A DNA stretch of 64,000 bases, taken from contig NC_079898.1 of NCBI RefSeq assembly GCF_024868665.1, positions 11,487,564 through 11,551,563 of the forward strand. The letters are read 5' to 3'. Of this stretch, positions 51,918-64,000 are shown in pieces (within the stretch, counting starts at the first letter, position 1; every line of letters starts with the position of its first letter). Below the pieces are notes generated by a model. The model did not search any database and was not told the origin of the DNA. It saw only the letters and a list, made by a program, of their open reading frames with translations. A program made the position numbers and the translations under genes. The DNA comes from Triplophysa rosa (taxonomy: Eukaryota; Chordata; Actinopteri; Cypriniformes; Nemacheilidae).

Positions 51918-52220
51918 TTATTTGTTGAAGGAGATAACGTATTTACGAAATGCGCTCTGTAGAGCAGTTTGTCCGTTTAGGACTACAATAGAAACAACAT
52001 GACGAATTCCATGTAAGGGGACCTGAGGTGTATGTAGACAGAAATAGCTCATTCTAAGATAATAAAAACGTAACGCTTCTTTATGTAAGGTCTATATACA
52101 CCTCTGAACACATAGTTATGTACTGTATATTATATTGCATTTCTGTCATTAGATCCTTTAAGGGTGAGTAAATGATGACAAAATTTTTATTTTTGGGCGA
52201 ACTATCCCTTTAATTTAAAC
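51918..52220 (+). mobile_element. MITE family A copy 3 joined to a second MITE end
   Basis: 51918-52165 matches the 3' two thirds of family A. It passes without a gap into GGGTGAGTAAATGATGACA and GAACTATCCCTTTAA, the right terminus of the 11838-12233 family. The chimera suggests insertion or recombination between elements. Confidence 0.65.
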
Positions 52221-52290
52221 CAACGGATATTTTTCCTATTTTACCCAACCATGGATTGAAAAAACCCAGACTTTTTTAAGAGTGTATAGG

Positions 52291-54345
52291 GAACATGACA
52301 TCCATGTAATTCACATTTGATTTGAAGGTAAATGGTAATCAAATAATCTGTTGTCTTCACAGAAGATAGTAATTATGTAACTGGCAGGTCTCAGAGGCCT
52401 TGAAGGTTTTCTGTCTGGCACAGCTTTATCACACTCGATCAAGATGTCTCTTTACTGAACATGAATGATGATACAATATGTTGCCATAGTTTCCTGTGTG
52501 GTGCGAAGAGGATTTGCGCCTGCACCTGTGGCCTCTGGCGATATGAGAAAAAGGAAAAATTGTTCTTGGCACAACAGTGGTTGAGACCTGTCGCACGCCA
52601 GACCCTCTTAAGACCACACACAGGTGTATGTGTATGAGCGTTTCAATGTGTGTGGTCTGGTGTGGCAACAGTTATCAAAAGTGGGAGTTTCTATGCCTTA
52701 AGAGATATTACTTCTCTTGTGTTTAAATGTAATGTCCCCACCTCTCCATCCCTCCATGCACATCCCCCCCACCTCGTCTCATGTTCATCTCTGGAGAATT
52801 TCCAGTGGAAGGGATTATTGTTAAATTCACATAACCTCCAATGTTTCCTCCAGCGAATCTGACTTTTTGACAATTCACACATCTTGTCTATCATAATCAT
52901 CATGTCCAATCTGGTGGCTATAAACATACAACACATACAGTATTGTAGGGCTATCAGTATGGCGATAACAAACAGTAATCTATACATATTGCCCATTAAA
53001 CACAACAGACAGGTTCACTAGCAGGTTTGTAAAGTACATATCATTATCCTCTCATGCTTTTTCCCATGGGATGCAGTAATCCAGGTCTTCTGTATTTGTG
53101 AAGCAAGTATCCGCTCCAGTGGTGGGCCAAAGAATATTCTTGGGGGATTCCCAAGATTCCCAGAGTTTTACTTCCTGATCTCCTGACGGCCTCACCTTAC
53201 CTCAAATATTCCACAAGTATTTTCTCACTGTACCTTTCTGTCTGAAGAATTTTGGAAACACGTGAGAAACATAATAGATTTTAAGATTCACAGCTAGATT
53301 TTTTTTACTTTGTTCTGTTTGGTGTGAGCTTTTGTTATGGCTTCTTTTAAGGAAGTTATTTACAGTAATACTGACTGATGGTTGAGTTTTCAGGTAATAA
53401 GGTACAAAAGGCAGTGAAGTTTTGTTAATAGAGCAGCTAGTACCTTTAATTACTACATAATGAAAACATTTTGTTAAAAAAAGTTATTTAAATAAGCAAA
53501 TTTGTTTCACAACAGCTGGTCTCTATAAATGTTGCAAAATGTACAGAGTAGCCAGATGAACAGAGATATTGGGTGTTATCGTTTCACATATTTTAGGAAA
53601 CGCTCCACGGGGTCGTATTTGGGGAACGTTGTAAACGACCAATATGGTCGTATGAGTTGCAGGACTTGTTGCAGACATAGCATTGGTGGAATGCTGTCTG
53701 ACCAATAAGAAGCTATGGTAGTAGTTATTAGTTATTAATGCAAATTGGGTAAACAAATACTGAATTATTTTCATTATTAATCTGCATTCTGTTTAAGTAA
53801 AAATTTAAACAGATTGTATTTCCTTAAGGTGTAAGATTTTTTAAGATAAGCCAACGATGATAAGCTATGTCCATCAGCATCTAAAGAGTGGATCTATAAT
53901 TTCGATAAAATAGTTCCTTTAAATTTTACTTTTAAAATAATTATAAAATGTTAAATGATACTTTTAAAAGAGACAGAATAGTGTCTGATATCCCATCGTA
54001 AAAGAATTAAGAGACCATTTCAAAGACCATTTTCAGTTTCTCTGAATTTACTATTTAGGTATGTGTTTATGCAAATTATTATTTTTGTTTTATTCTGAGA
54101 ACTACTAACAATATTTCTGCCAAATTTCAATAAAAAATATTGTTTCCATTTGCATTTACTTGCAGAAAATAACAGAAAAGACAAAAAATAACAAAAGATG
54201 CTCGTTAATTTTTCAGACCTCAAATACTGCAAAGAAAACAAGTTCATTTTTATTTTTAAGGAATACAACAGTATACATGTATTTTAGGAAAAGTTCAAGA
54301 AAAATGCATGTGATCGTTTTATGTGATAATTGTGATTAGACAGCT
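52291..54345. other. Intergenic, nothing recognised
   Basis: AT-rich unique-looking sequence. No exon, RNA gene or complete repeat was identified. Confidence 0.5.
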
Positions 54346-56680
54346 ACCTCCTGGCATCGGATGCGGAGACCTCTTGGAGCTCCCGCCCCCGGGTGGTCGA
54401 GCCCAAGACAAGGCGATGCAGAGATGACGGCCATGCTTGCCTGGGTGGCCGCAGTGGCCCTGCCCTCCCCGGAACACTCGCGGCTGACCTGGAAGTGCAT
54501 GAGGCGCTCACAAAGACGCAGAATATGCCGTTCGCGGCATGTTCCCGTCTAACGGGCTCAGGAGCTGTTACTTTCCTGGATGGTGGGGCAGCTAAGGGAT
54601 ATGTCGACGTGCCCCAGGTGGAATGTGCAGTCGCGGTGCACCGCAGATGCTGCCACTTGGAGGGGTCGACCAAGGCTCCCTTCCAGGGCATGTAAGCTCT
54701 TTGACACTCGTGTCGAAGACTTACGATGCTGTGGGTTAAACTGCCTCTGCCCTCCACGCTATGACGGTCGATCAGGTTCATAATGCTATGGTGACCCATC
54801 GGGTCATAAGTCAAAGCGTTAAGATCTGGTTGATGGGAAGACCAACCTGGCTGCACAGCGCCACCGGCCTCGTGCGACAAAGATCATGGTGCTCTGGGTT
54901 GGACGACGTCCACGATAGTGGTCCAAGGGAGACATCTGTGGTTCAACCTTGCATAGTGACGCTCAGAAGGCTCGCCTTCTAGATGCGCCCATCTCGCAAG
55001 CTGGGCTGTGTGGTGAGGCTGTGGAGGTTCTCAGTGGTTAAGAAGCAGACTGCTCCGCCGTGACCCTGCCACCTATCGGTCGTCGAGGTCCCAAGCGCAG
55101 CCTGCCCCCCAACAGCCCCTACCCCCGTAGTGGCCCCTCTGGTAATGGGGCCCTCCAAGCGACAACCCGCCAGAGATGCAGAGCCCTGAGGGAGAGGGCT
55201 TCTACCCCGTTGGGAACCCGCCTAGGAGACAGAGCGGCCCTGACGGATGAGCCAGGAGGATTGAGAGTAACAGTGGGCCCGACCCCCAGGTCATCACCGG
55301 CAGGTCGAAGCGGGATGCTGCCTGCCACGTCCCCCACCCAAGCCGGGCCCTTTTTAGGGCCGGGCGCTCACTCTCTCTCAAAAGAGCTTCTCTCCGGGCT
55401 TCCCTGCAGCACTCTCGATACGATGGTGCCCTGGGCAACACAACTTCTCGCTGCCTTCTGCAATCCGCAATCTCCACTTGACGTTGCGTTGGCCGGCGGG
55501 AACACCAGGCAGGTAAGTAAGCAGAGCCGTCAACCTCCCCGGGGTTCCGCCCTGTGCGAAGTGACCGCTCTGTCAGCCACCGAACCAGCCTCCAACGGCA
55601 CGGTGAATCAGATTGTCCCTCTGGTTCCGCTGTCACGGTACTTGGGCACTTGGCAAGCGCACCAGCCCGTCACGCTGGCTAGAGCCCAGGCGCCAGCCCA
55701 GGTTTAGGGGCATTCTCCACACCTCGCTTCGAGAGGAGAATGCTCCCATGCTTCGGGCCGAGGTTGCCACCCTTCTGGAGAAAGATGCGATCGAACCCGT
55801 CCCAATAACCGAGATGTCTTTACCAAACTCGTGGAGGCTGCCTTAGCTCCCCTCAGGGAGCAAGGTGTGCAAATTCTCAACTATATCGATGACTGGCTTA
55901 TCTTGGCTCACTCGCGAGATGTGTTGTGTATGCACAGGGACCTCGTGCTCCGGCACATAGACCGACTGGGTCTTCGGGTCAAACCGAGAAAAGAGCAAGC
56001 TCTCCCCGGTGCAGAGCTCCTCTTATCTCGGTATGGAACATCCCCGTGCAATCCGGCGCATATGGTAGCGGTTCGGCCAGGCACAGGTGGACCTGTTTGC
56101 CTCCCTGGACTCGGATGCTAGTGCTAAGGCACGGATGCCTTAGCACACAGCTGGCCACGGGACAAGCAGAAGTACGCCTTGCCCCCAGTGATCCTCCTCG
56201 CACAGGTCCTGTGCAAGGTCAGGGAAGAGGGACACCGAGTACTGTTACTTGCGCCCAACTGGCCCAACCAGACTTGGTTCTCAGACCTGGTGGCTCTGAC
56301 GTCAGTTCCCCCCTGGCCGATTCCCCTGACGAAGGACCTTCTGTTGCAGGGGAGGGCACAGTGTGGCACCCCAAGCCAGGCCTATGGAATCTCCACGTCT
56401 GGCCCCTGGACGGGACTAGGAGACCTTGAGTGGCTTGCCGCAGGTGGTCCGCGAGACCATCCTGCAGGCTAGAGCCCCCGCCACTAGGCGTTTGTACGCT
56501 TATAAGTGGCGTCTCTTCTTGTCCTGGTGTTCTTCCCATGGGGAGAACCCACGGAGTTGCCCGATCGGGTCAGCGTTGGCCTTCCTACAGGGAGACACGA
56601 GAGCAACCTCTAACCATCCACGCTGAAAGTGTATGTAGCCGCTATTGCTGCTCATCACAATCTCGTGGAGGGTAGAATCT
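54346..56680 (+). mobile_element. Decayed DIRS element body without terminal repeats
   Basis: 54346-55130 is homologous to the Gag region of the DIRS copy at 47570-48480 (shared CTGGCATCGGAT and GATGGTGGGGCAGCTA). Reverse transcriptase follows: LREENAPMLRAEV at 55730, then NYIDDWLILAHSRD at 55880, whose YIDD is the catalytic motif C, with the region between deleted. Frames around 56179-56430 carry the RNase H and downstream part (LLAPNWPNQTWFSDL). The tyrosine-recombinase N-terminal domain is at 56430-56620 (RAPATRRLYAYKWRLFLSW). The catalytic recombinase core is missing. Frameshifts are numerous. Confidence 0.8.
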
Positions 56681-59600
56681 GCAGAATCTATGCCTTTGAA
56701 GTGTTAAATTGTGCTCTTTGAGGCTCAGGTGACAGTGTGTGAATGACTGTTTGGGATTGATGTGGACCTGGGCAGTGGTGGAGGGGACCCAGAATCACTG
56801 ACCCGTTACCCATTTCCACCTAACACTCACTCAACACTCAACCCACACATCATAACACACATACACACATGCACAAACTCCATCTCTTGTTTTCATGTCA
56901 GTGAGCACTAGCAACAAAGCATCTTATATCTCATGAGCAGTCCATTTCAGGTAATCAACCACCAGTGTGTCCAACAGACCTGTTGCCTTCTCCTTAGAAG
57001 GAGGACACCCCCTGCAGTCTGCCATAACAGGTCGCAGCCGCCCAAAGCCAAAACAAAATACCACAACACACGCCGCAAAGCGACGTACAGAAGACCAATT
57101 AAGAAAAATAAAGTTAGTGGTATTCACATTCACAGGACGTCTACCTCTCTGCCTCAAGCAAACTCTGTCAAGAGTCGAAGCCCATATCCTCCTTCAAATC
57201 TGTGACTGACAGGCAGGAATCTCTGAACATCACTCTCAGACTCTCTGCTTCAAACAGAGACAATAAAAACAAACCATAAACGCAACGGATCAGTGCGGAT
57301 CATTCATGAGAGAGGTTATCTCTTTTATATTTGGCTTTAAATTCTCACACTAATTTGTTAACAATAGTTACAGTTGTCAGGGGCAAAGCTTTTGCATTTA
57401 AGACCTGTGTGTTTGGTTCCTCTCCCCTAGGCTTTATTATGGCTAGACGAGTCAATGTCAATAACTGTCACTTGTCAGGTGTGAGGGCAACATCCATCTG
57501 CCTTTACCTGCCATGTAATTAGAGCGGCAGCAACCTCTCGTGTTGAAAAATGCAGTTCGCCAGTCATGCCAAAACACGGGACATAGCGTGCCCGACCAGA
57601 GCTAATTTTGTATGAATGACATTTAAATTGACTCATACGTCACAAAAGAAAACTTTCATGTATTCCGTATGAAAAAGGGAATATCTGCACTAAGTTGTTG
57701 GCAGTGTCCTTTTATATTGTAATGGGGCGGGTGGCAAGACCCCTGCCTTTTCGACCTGTCTCCCCGCGACCGATCTAGTCGAAAGGTTCTCATAACTCAG
57801 TCTGCTAAAAGATATATGAGAATATTGAAGCAGTTAATTTCATCTTGATGCAACGAAGAACAATAGCGATATTGTGTAACGTCATGGGCCATGTTTTTCT
57901 CTGTGGTTTCTCTAACAGAAGGTTCCACCCTCTGAGATATTTGTCTTGCTAAGTGGCTTTCCTAGAGATAATACTGAATGGTAAGGAGCCAGCAGATGCA
58001 CAGCAAATGCATAATGTCTGATTATCTGCCAGGCATTATTCAGACCAGGGGATGGCAGAAGCTGTGAGTCATTCACATGATCTACGGGTTGATGCTTCCA
58101 CCTAATGTGATGACTTGGGCTGCTTGTCTCCATGTAAGGAGACCAATTACAGCCGAACTACTTCATTTACGTCATCAAAATGCAGATGTAGGGATATTGT
58201 TTTAAAGGAGACTTTCAACAAACTTTGTGTTTTCTCTTCTAAACAGTAAATCCCACAACAGTTATTTTGTTTTGTATCACCACAAAAGACTTTACAAATC
58301 CCTTTGCGCTGTGCATGTACTGTATACAGCACTATGGTTGAAGGGAGGGTCATGAAATAAAAACCAAATAAACTCATTGAAGTGAGTTAAATTCCATGTT
58401 TAACTCAGAGTTTAAGTAAAATGACTAGATCTGTGAAAGATGCTTTATTATTTTTGTTGTACAAGAAGAAAATTATCAAATGATGACAGTGAAGTCAAAT
58501 CATGTTTGTTTTGCAAAAAAACAAACAAATCTAAAATCATTTTTGCAACAAATAAAAAACAAACATACTATAAAACAGTTCTTTTACAAACATTTTAAAT
58601 GACTAAACATGACTCATAAGCAAAATAGGAACTGATAAAAAATGCATAAACACTGAAGATTGAAATAAAGCAATCCAAACAAATGATAAATGATTATATT
58701 TTTTATTTCCAGAAATTACATTCAAAATACATTGTTAAGTAAAAATATTTATCAAATATGTTTCAAAATCATATTATCCAATCTATATGTACTTTGACAC
58801 ACATCAGAACATTATTTGTGCGTTTAATGTCTGTTAATTGAGGATTAACTGGTTATAATCAGAATTTATCTGGAATGAATCTCTGATTAGTATTCATTTA
58901 GTATTGACTGGTTTAATATTAAGTATGTCTGTGTGTTGTTCTGATTGAATGAGTCACACACCTGAGGTTCCTGTTTTGCTCAGGCCTCTTTTGAGCCTTT
59001 CAGCAGCCACAGGAAGCCACACATCCATCTTCAACCTTTTCAACACACTCACATACACACGCGCACACACGAGCAAAAACACATTTCAGAACAGTCTGGC
59101 ACAACTTCCCCTCTACTGACACATTGGTATCCAAGGACTTGTCAAAATAAGGTTTGTAAAAGAGAAATATATCAAAAAATAAAAGTGATAATTTAGATCA
59201 AAACAAAATATATTGAATATATTGAAATATATTTTTTAAGGTACCAAAAAGATTTAGCGAAAATAATTTTATGTTTCATTTGAACTGAAAAAACAAAGCA
59301 TATTAAAATTTTAATCGTAGAATATTTTATTACCTACGCATTCTAGTTTGGTTAAAAATGGTTTTCATGGCTAAAAAGGCTACTTGCATGTTTTTTAATT
59401 TGCCTTTTCAGATAGAAATCAGATTTTAAAAATAATCATTTCAAGAATTTCAAGACTTTTTTTACCTTAAACATCAAAAACATCAAGCATGGTAAAAATA
59501 TGGTGATCACAGAAAATGTTTGTTTGAATATGTTTGGGTTAAAATATAATAAAATATTGTATTAGCATAAATACAAAGGTATATTAACATAAAAAATAAA

Positions 59601-61387
59601 TAGGGTGATTTAAAAAATGGTGTCTCTGAGATTATGTCCCTTGGATCTGACGACATGAAAGCTTTAAATGATGTCCACAGTTAAACAAGCACGCACACAC
59701 ACACATTTTTCACATAATTCACAGACTGCCGGGAAACATCTATATAGAGTCTGTCTGTCGACAGTGGAGGATTGTTTTGTTTGAACCATTCTCCGGCTGC
59801 TTTGATTTGAGCTCTGTGTTGTTTTTAAAGCCTCAGGTTGCTCATTGCATCACCTACCATGAGACAGAAAAATATGTCTTTCGTCATTCGTGTCCTGGGA
59901 AATTTGCATTTTTTCTCCCTGCATAAAAATTCCAAACTTTCAAAATGACTCCAAACTTTCAAGACAATTACTTTTTAATTATATGGCATTGTTATTTGTT
60001 AAAAACACATCCTATATACATATCTAATTGACATAGGTCTACTTTTGTATACTTATGAAAATAAGTTAAAATGAGCATTATGACGGCTGGCATTTTAAGG
60101 AAGATACGAATGCCATCCTTGCAGATACAGCTATTGCATATGTATAAAACACTCTTCTTTCATATTTTTCTCACCAGAGACCTACAACGATGCAGGAAAA
60201 CCAAACAGACATGTTTTCAATTGAACTCAACCAGCTATCTGAAGAATCTCTGCTCTGATACTCACACTGCAGTAAACAAACATTTTAAACATCTCTAGAC
60301 AGGTTTGTATTGTTTCATCTTATCTGACGATTCATGTGTGGCAAATACATCATTTAATGTAATAAGTGAAATGAGTCATGAAAGTCTTCCAAATTAAGAC
60401 TTCATATGAATGTCAGCCAGTAGATGAGACAAAGATAAGGCACTTTCCTTTATTTTGATGCTAAATTATGTAACTTTACAAGCTTAGCCTTACATCATTC
60501 AATATATATGGTACATGAAAAGACTCAAAAATGCATGTTCAAAAATGTGTGTTGTAATGAGTTCATGTGTAATTCTATCATTAGAGATTGATATACATTT
60601 GATGTATATGCTGTGCATTTGCGCTGAGTGTGATGTGAGGTAATTGCAGGAGAATTAGGCCCTTTTATATGGCTGTCATATTGTCAACATGGCTCGTTAA
60701 ATCACCTTTCCACTCCTCTGCCACTCCCCTCCAGTTCTGTCATTCTCTCCTTCTCTTCATTTTCTTTTTCATTTGTTCTAATTCCCGGGCTGGCCAGGTC
60801 TTGCCTGGATTTGAGCAGTGCTGGGTTTCAAAGGGGTAAGTGACACCTTACCTATAATTTTATGGTTTCACTGCACCTGCCTTTGAAGTCTCAGACTGGC
60901 GATGTGTGTTGTGTGTGCGTTTTTTCAAAGGTTGCTGAAGAAAGATTTTTAATGGAGCCCTAAGACTTTAAAAATGAGACTTTAGCTCATAATGAATTAT
61001 TTTCAAAAGGCCTTTATACAAACACACACAAAAACGTACAGATTTTATAGCAGCATTAGCAGACTTTATATAGCACTAGCGTGCATAATGTTCAAATGTC
61101 TGTGCATTTGCTTTGTTTGCTTTAAAACAAAACGGTTTCCTTCCTTTTCTTTAAAGATTTGTGAGATTTCTTTAAGACACGCTGCAGCAAGTTAAAGACT
61201 CATCAACCGCAAAATGTGAAGTGTAGTACTTAAATATATTTAGCCATTTAAAATTTTTTTAATACATTGTAAAATAATTTTATATTTGTTTGTGTTTATT
61301 GTATTGTGTATAAGTAAGAAACAACACTGAGGTTTGTTGTGTTGTTCTCTTGCCAATGTCATTTGTGTTTACAGTCATCTGCTTAGG
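56681..61387. other. Intergenic, nothing recognised
   Basis: No gene evidence. The region contains AT-rich stretches (58400-59600) and short simple repeats only. Confidence 0.5.
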
Positions 61388-61447
<60 letters not shown>

Positions 61448-61486
61448 GTGTGTGCGTGTGTGTGTGTGTGTGCGTGTGTGTGGGTA
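61388..61486. repeat. (TG)n microsatellite, left copy
   Basis: About 100 bp of TG repeats with a few GCGTG interruptions, immediately before the interspersed repeat at 61487-61760. Confidence 0.95.
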
Positions 61487-61760
61487 GGGTAAACCCTACG
61501 GTATGGAGACAAAATATCCCCACAAAGATGGCAATATCCAAAATCCTTGTACATTTCAATACATTTTTTTTGTCCCCATGAGGAAACAAGCTTATAAATC
61601 ATACAGAATTCACTTTTTTGAAAATCTAAAAGAGCAGACAGTTGTGTGTGAGTGACTTTTAGGGTTAGGCAGTGGGTTAGGGGTAGGGAATATGATATAT
61701 AGTTTGTACTGTATAAAAACCATTGCGTCTATGGAATGTCCCCATAAAATATGGAAACCC
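61487..61760. repeat. Interspersed repeat between two (TG)n tracts
   Basis: It contains GGGTAGGGTAAACCCTACGG, TGTCCCCATGAGGAAAC, TAGGGTTAGGCAGTGGGTTA and GGAATGTCCCCATAAAATATG, words of a very common fish repeat that is usually associated with TG tracts. It has no coding capacity. Its class is not known to me. Confidence 0.6.
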
Positions 61761-61761
61761 A

Positions 61762-61858
61762 ACATGTGTGTGTGTGCGCATGTGTGCGTGTGTGCGTGCG
61801 CGTGTGTGTGTGTGTGTGCGCGTGTGTGCGTGTGTGCGTGTGTGTGTGTGTGTGTGTC
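61762..61858. repeat. (TG)n microsatellite, right copy
   Basis: About 95 bp of TG repeats with frequent GCG interruptions. Confidence 0.95.
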
Positions 61859-62363
61859 AGCCCTATTTGCACAATGATAGGCTCTTCTCTGTCTAGCGAT
61901 GATGGACAAATTCAGCATTTTTCTGTTATGAATCATTTTGAGCAGCTCTTTAGGAAACACTGCTCTATAATCATTAGCTCATTCACAAACCATTCACAAC
62001 ACTACATTACATATTAAACTATACAGTACTGTACAATAAATACCTCCAAACCCTACAAAATCCTGACTTTTACATATGTACGTAATGCATTTTAAACAGA
62101 TGTGTGACGTATGAAAGAAGCAAGAGTATTTAGCATATTTGTAGTAAAACAAACAAAAAAATGTATCAGTGAGATAAATACCCTAAGCATTGTTTATTTT
62201 TTGAGACAGAGCTGTGAAACGATTAATTATGATACATCACATCCAGAATAAAAGTTTGTGTCTACATAATACAGTATACTGTATGTTTGTGTACTGTGCA
62301 TGTTTATTTTGTATTTACAAACCCATATGCATACATGTATACATATTTAGGAAATATAAACAT

Positions 62364-62394
<31 letters not shown>

Positions 62395-63840
62395 TATTTA
62401 CCAATAATTAAATTATAACTAAATGTTTTTTTTCTTAAATGTATGTATGTGTATGTGTTTATAAATACAAAATTAATATGCACAACAGGTATATATTATA
62501 TATAAACACAAACATTTATTCTGGGTGCGATCAATTGCGATTAATCGTTTGACTGCCCTATTTTGAGAGCTCCGTTGACAACAATTGTGTATGTATGTAA
62601 TCTCTTATGTAAGAAAAAAGGAAAGACTAAACTTTTTGAGGTGAGATGTGAGAGACCTATGTGTGTATTTGGGCTCTGCTTAAGGTATTTGACAGGAATA
62701 GTCTGTCTGCGCAGGGGGTTTTAACCTTCCCCTCCTCCATCTGTCTAAAACTAACAGAGCGACGCCAATGACCCAGCCATGCACCTGTACCCCCCCAACA
62801 CCCCCCCACCATTCCTCAAACTCTCACAGATTAAGGAAGTCTATATAAACCATGTTCATTCAACAACCAGTCCAAACAATCTTCTCCATCCCCATGACTG
62901 AAAATCATTAATTTCTGTGGAAACAGTTTGGTTCCCTAATCTACAAAACAAATGTTCACTCACAATAATGCTAATATTCACACGCACAGTAATGCTGTTC
63001 AGTAGCTGCAAAGGCACTCTTGCATGTCTGATGTTGTTTCAACATTTCCCCGCAGGGACTCTTTGACAGAAAGTTTGGCTCTCAAAGAGAGCTCTTCCAC
63101 GACACTGGGTCCAATTCCTGAACCGATAACTGTCAACATATCCCAGTGTGTGTGAGCTGGTATCATAATGGCTGATAATGTTTACCCACAACACAAAGCC
63201 GTGAGTTTGATGCATTAATACCACAGACCTGTGTAAACTATAAACAATTACCCACCACTGGCCATGGGTCGCTGTTTCTCATATACTGTACTGTACTGTA
63301 CAGCACTCTCTTTCTCTCTATCAGATTAAATCCCCGCGGCCCCTTCTTTGCAGGCCAAGCACACTACCACCTGCTGTGATAACATTATAGTGTATGAATT
63401 CCAGTATCTTCCATCTTTCCACAGATCAGTTTCTTTACCTTGTTCTAACAGAAAGGGCCCCAAGCCCTAATGACTCCGAGGTGTTTGTCCATTTATGTCT
63501 TGGATGAGGAGACTGGTAGTTTATGGAAGACTGGGTACATCTACTGTAGATTGGGCTGCTGGGTCGTGCCTGGTCATGGGGAAAGAGGGAGCTACCATAC
63601 TTGAGAGAGCTTTTCCTTCTCCAGATGTTCATCCCTCCTGCCTGCCTCTGTCTAAACCAATCAGTGTCCAGCAGACGGCCCCTCCAATTCACACAGGGGT
63701 TACCTGGTGAGAGATGACCTCTGGGTAATACTGACCATTAATAATACTTTGGAGTCTATTTAAATGGTGAAGCCTGAAAAAGAACACAACACAATTTTGA
63801 AAATTACCCATATAAAGAGAAAAATAAACAGTATGATACT
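61859..63840. other. Intergenic, nothing recognised
   Basis: Apart from the (TTTA)n tract, no feature was identified. A short 62690-62860 stretch is GC-rich and C-tract-rich without an open frame. Confidence 0.5.
62362..62394. repeat. (TTTA)n microsatellite
   Basis: Eight tandem ATTT units. Confidence 0.95.
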
Positions 63841-64000
63841 TAAAGGGATAGTTTATGAAAAAATGATAATACTTTCATTGTTTTTTCATCCTCGTGAAAT
63901 TCCAAACCTGCATGACTGCAGAACAAAAAAGAAGATATTGTGAAGAACGTTGGTAACCATACAAAACAATGGTCCCCATTCACTTTCAATATGTGGACAC
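63841..64000. mobile_element. Left part of a MITE of the GGGATAGTT family
   Basis: AAAGGGATAGTTTATG, TTCCAAACCTGCATGA and AAGAAGATATTGTGAAGAA resemble the same broad family as 11838-12233. It runs off the window edge. Confidence 0.5.

Noticed and set aside
61375..61960. Frames rich in Cys-Val or His-Thr
   Set aside because: Translations of the TG microsatellites.

Overview
The window is animal genomic DNA, most likely from a cypriniform (carp/zebrafish-like) teleost. The evidence is intron-rich protein genes with GT-AG splice sites, vertebrate-only gene families (complement factor D, DNAAF9, kyphoscoliosis peptidase), AT-rich intergenic DNA with many (CA)n tracts, and a dense load of teleost-type repeats: hAT and piggyBac-like MITEs, CR1/L2-like LINEs, a tRNA-derived SINE and DIRS retrotransposons. 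All gene models were read by eye from splice sites, frame continuity and remembered family sequence; no search was run.

Layout. 1-13.2 kb: no confident gene. It holds microsatellites, MITEs, a LINE relic fused to a Myb/SANT-like scrap, a 1-kb hAT element with a perfect 8-bp target duplication, and two or three orphan exon-like segments. 13.2-18.2 kb, plus strand: a complete seven-exon kyphoscoliosis-peptidase (KY/hillarin) gene, 844 aa, with a Cys-His-Asp transglutaminase-like triad. 18.2-23.7 kb: intergenic, with two MITEs and a tandem pair of RFX X-box-like motifs. 23.7-39.8 kb, minus strand: a complete dnaaf9 gene (C20orf194/Shulin family). Thirty-seven coding exons join without a frame break into 1138 aa. 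Two introns use GC donors, exon 1 carries only 17 coding bases, and an X-box-like motif lies about 0.1 kb upstream of the ATG. 42.5-43.9 kb, minus strand: a complete five-exon complement factor D (cfd) gene, 252 aa, with a TATA box and a poly(A) signal. 44.9-50.6 kb: a transposon cluster (hAT MITE, LINE with a SINE in its 3' part, a DIRS element inside the LINE, and a second LINE tail). 54.3-56.7 kb: a decayed DIRS body with reverse transcriptase and tyrosine-recombinase remnants. 56.7-64 kb: no gene recognised; simple repeats and repeat fragments only.

The three genes do not form a pathway. Ky belongs to muscle Z-disc maintenance, dnaaf9 to cytoplasmic packaging of outer dynein arms for motile cilia, and cfd to the alternative complement pathway. 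I found no new multi-gene system. The most unusual items are the factor D zymogen boundary (Cys instead of a basic residue), the paired GC-AG introns of dnaaf9, its ciliary X-box motifs, and the nested transposon structures.
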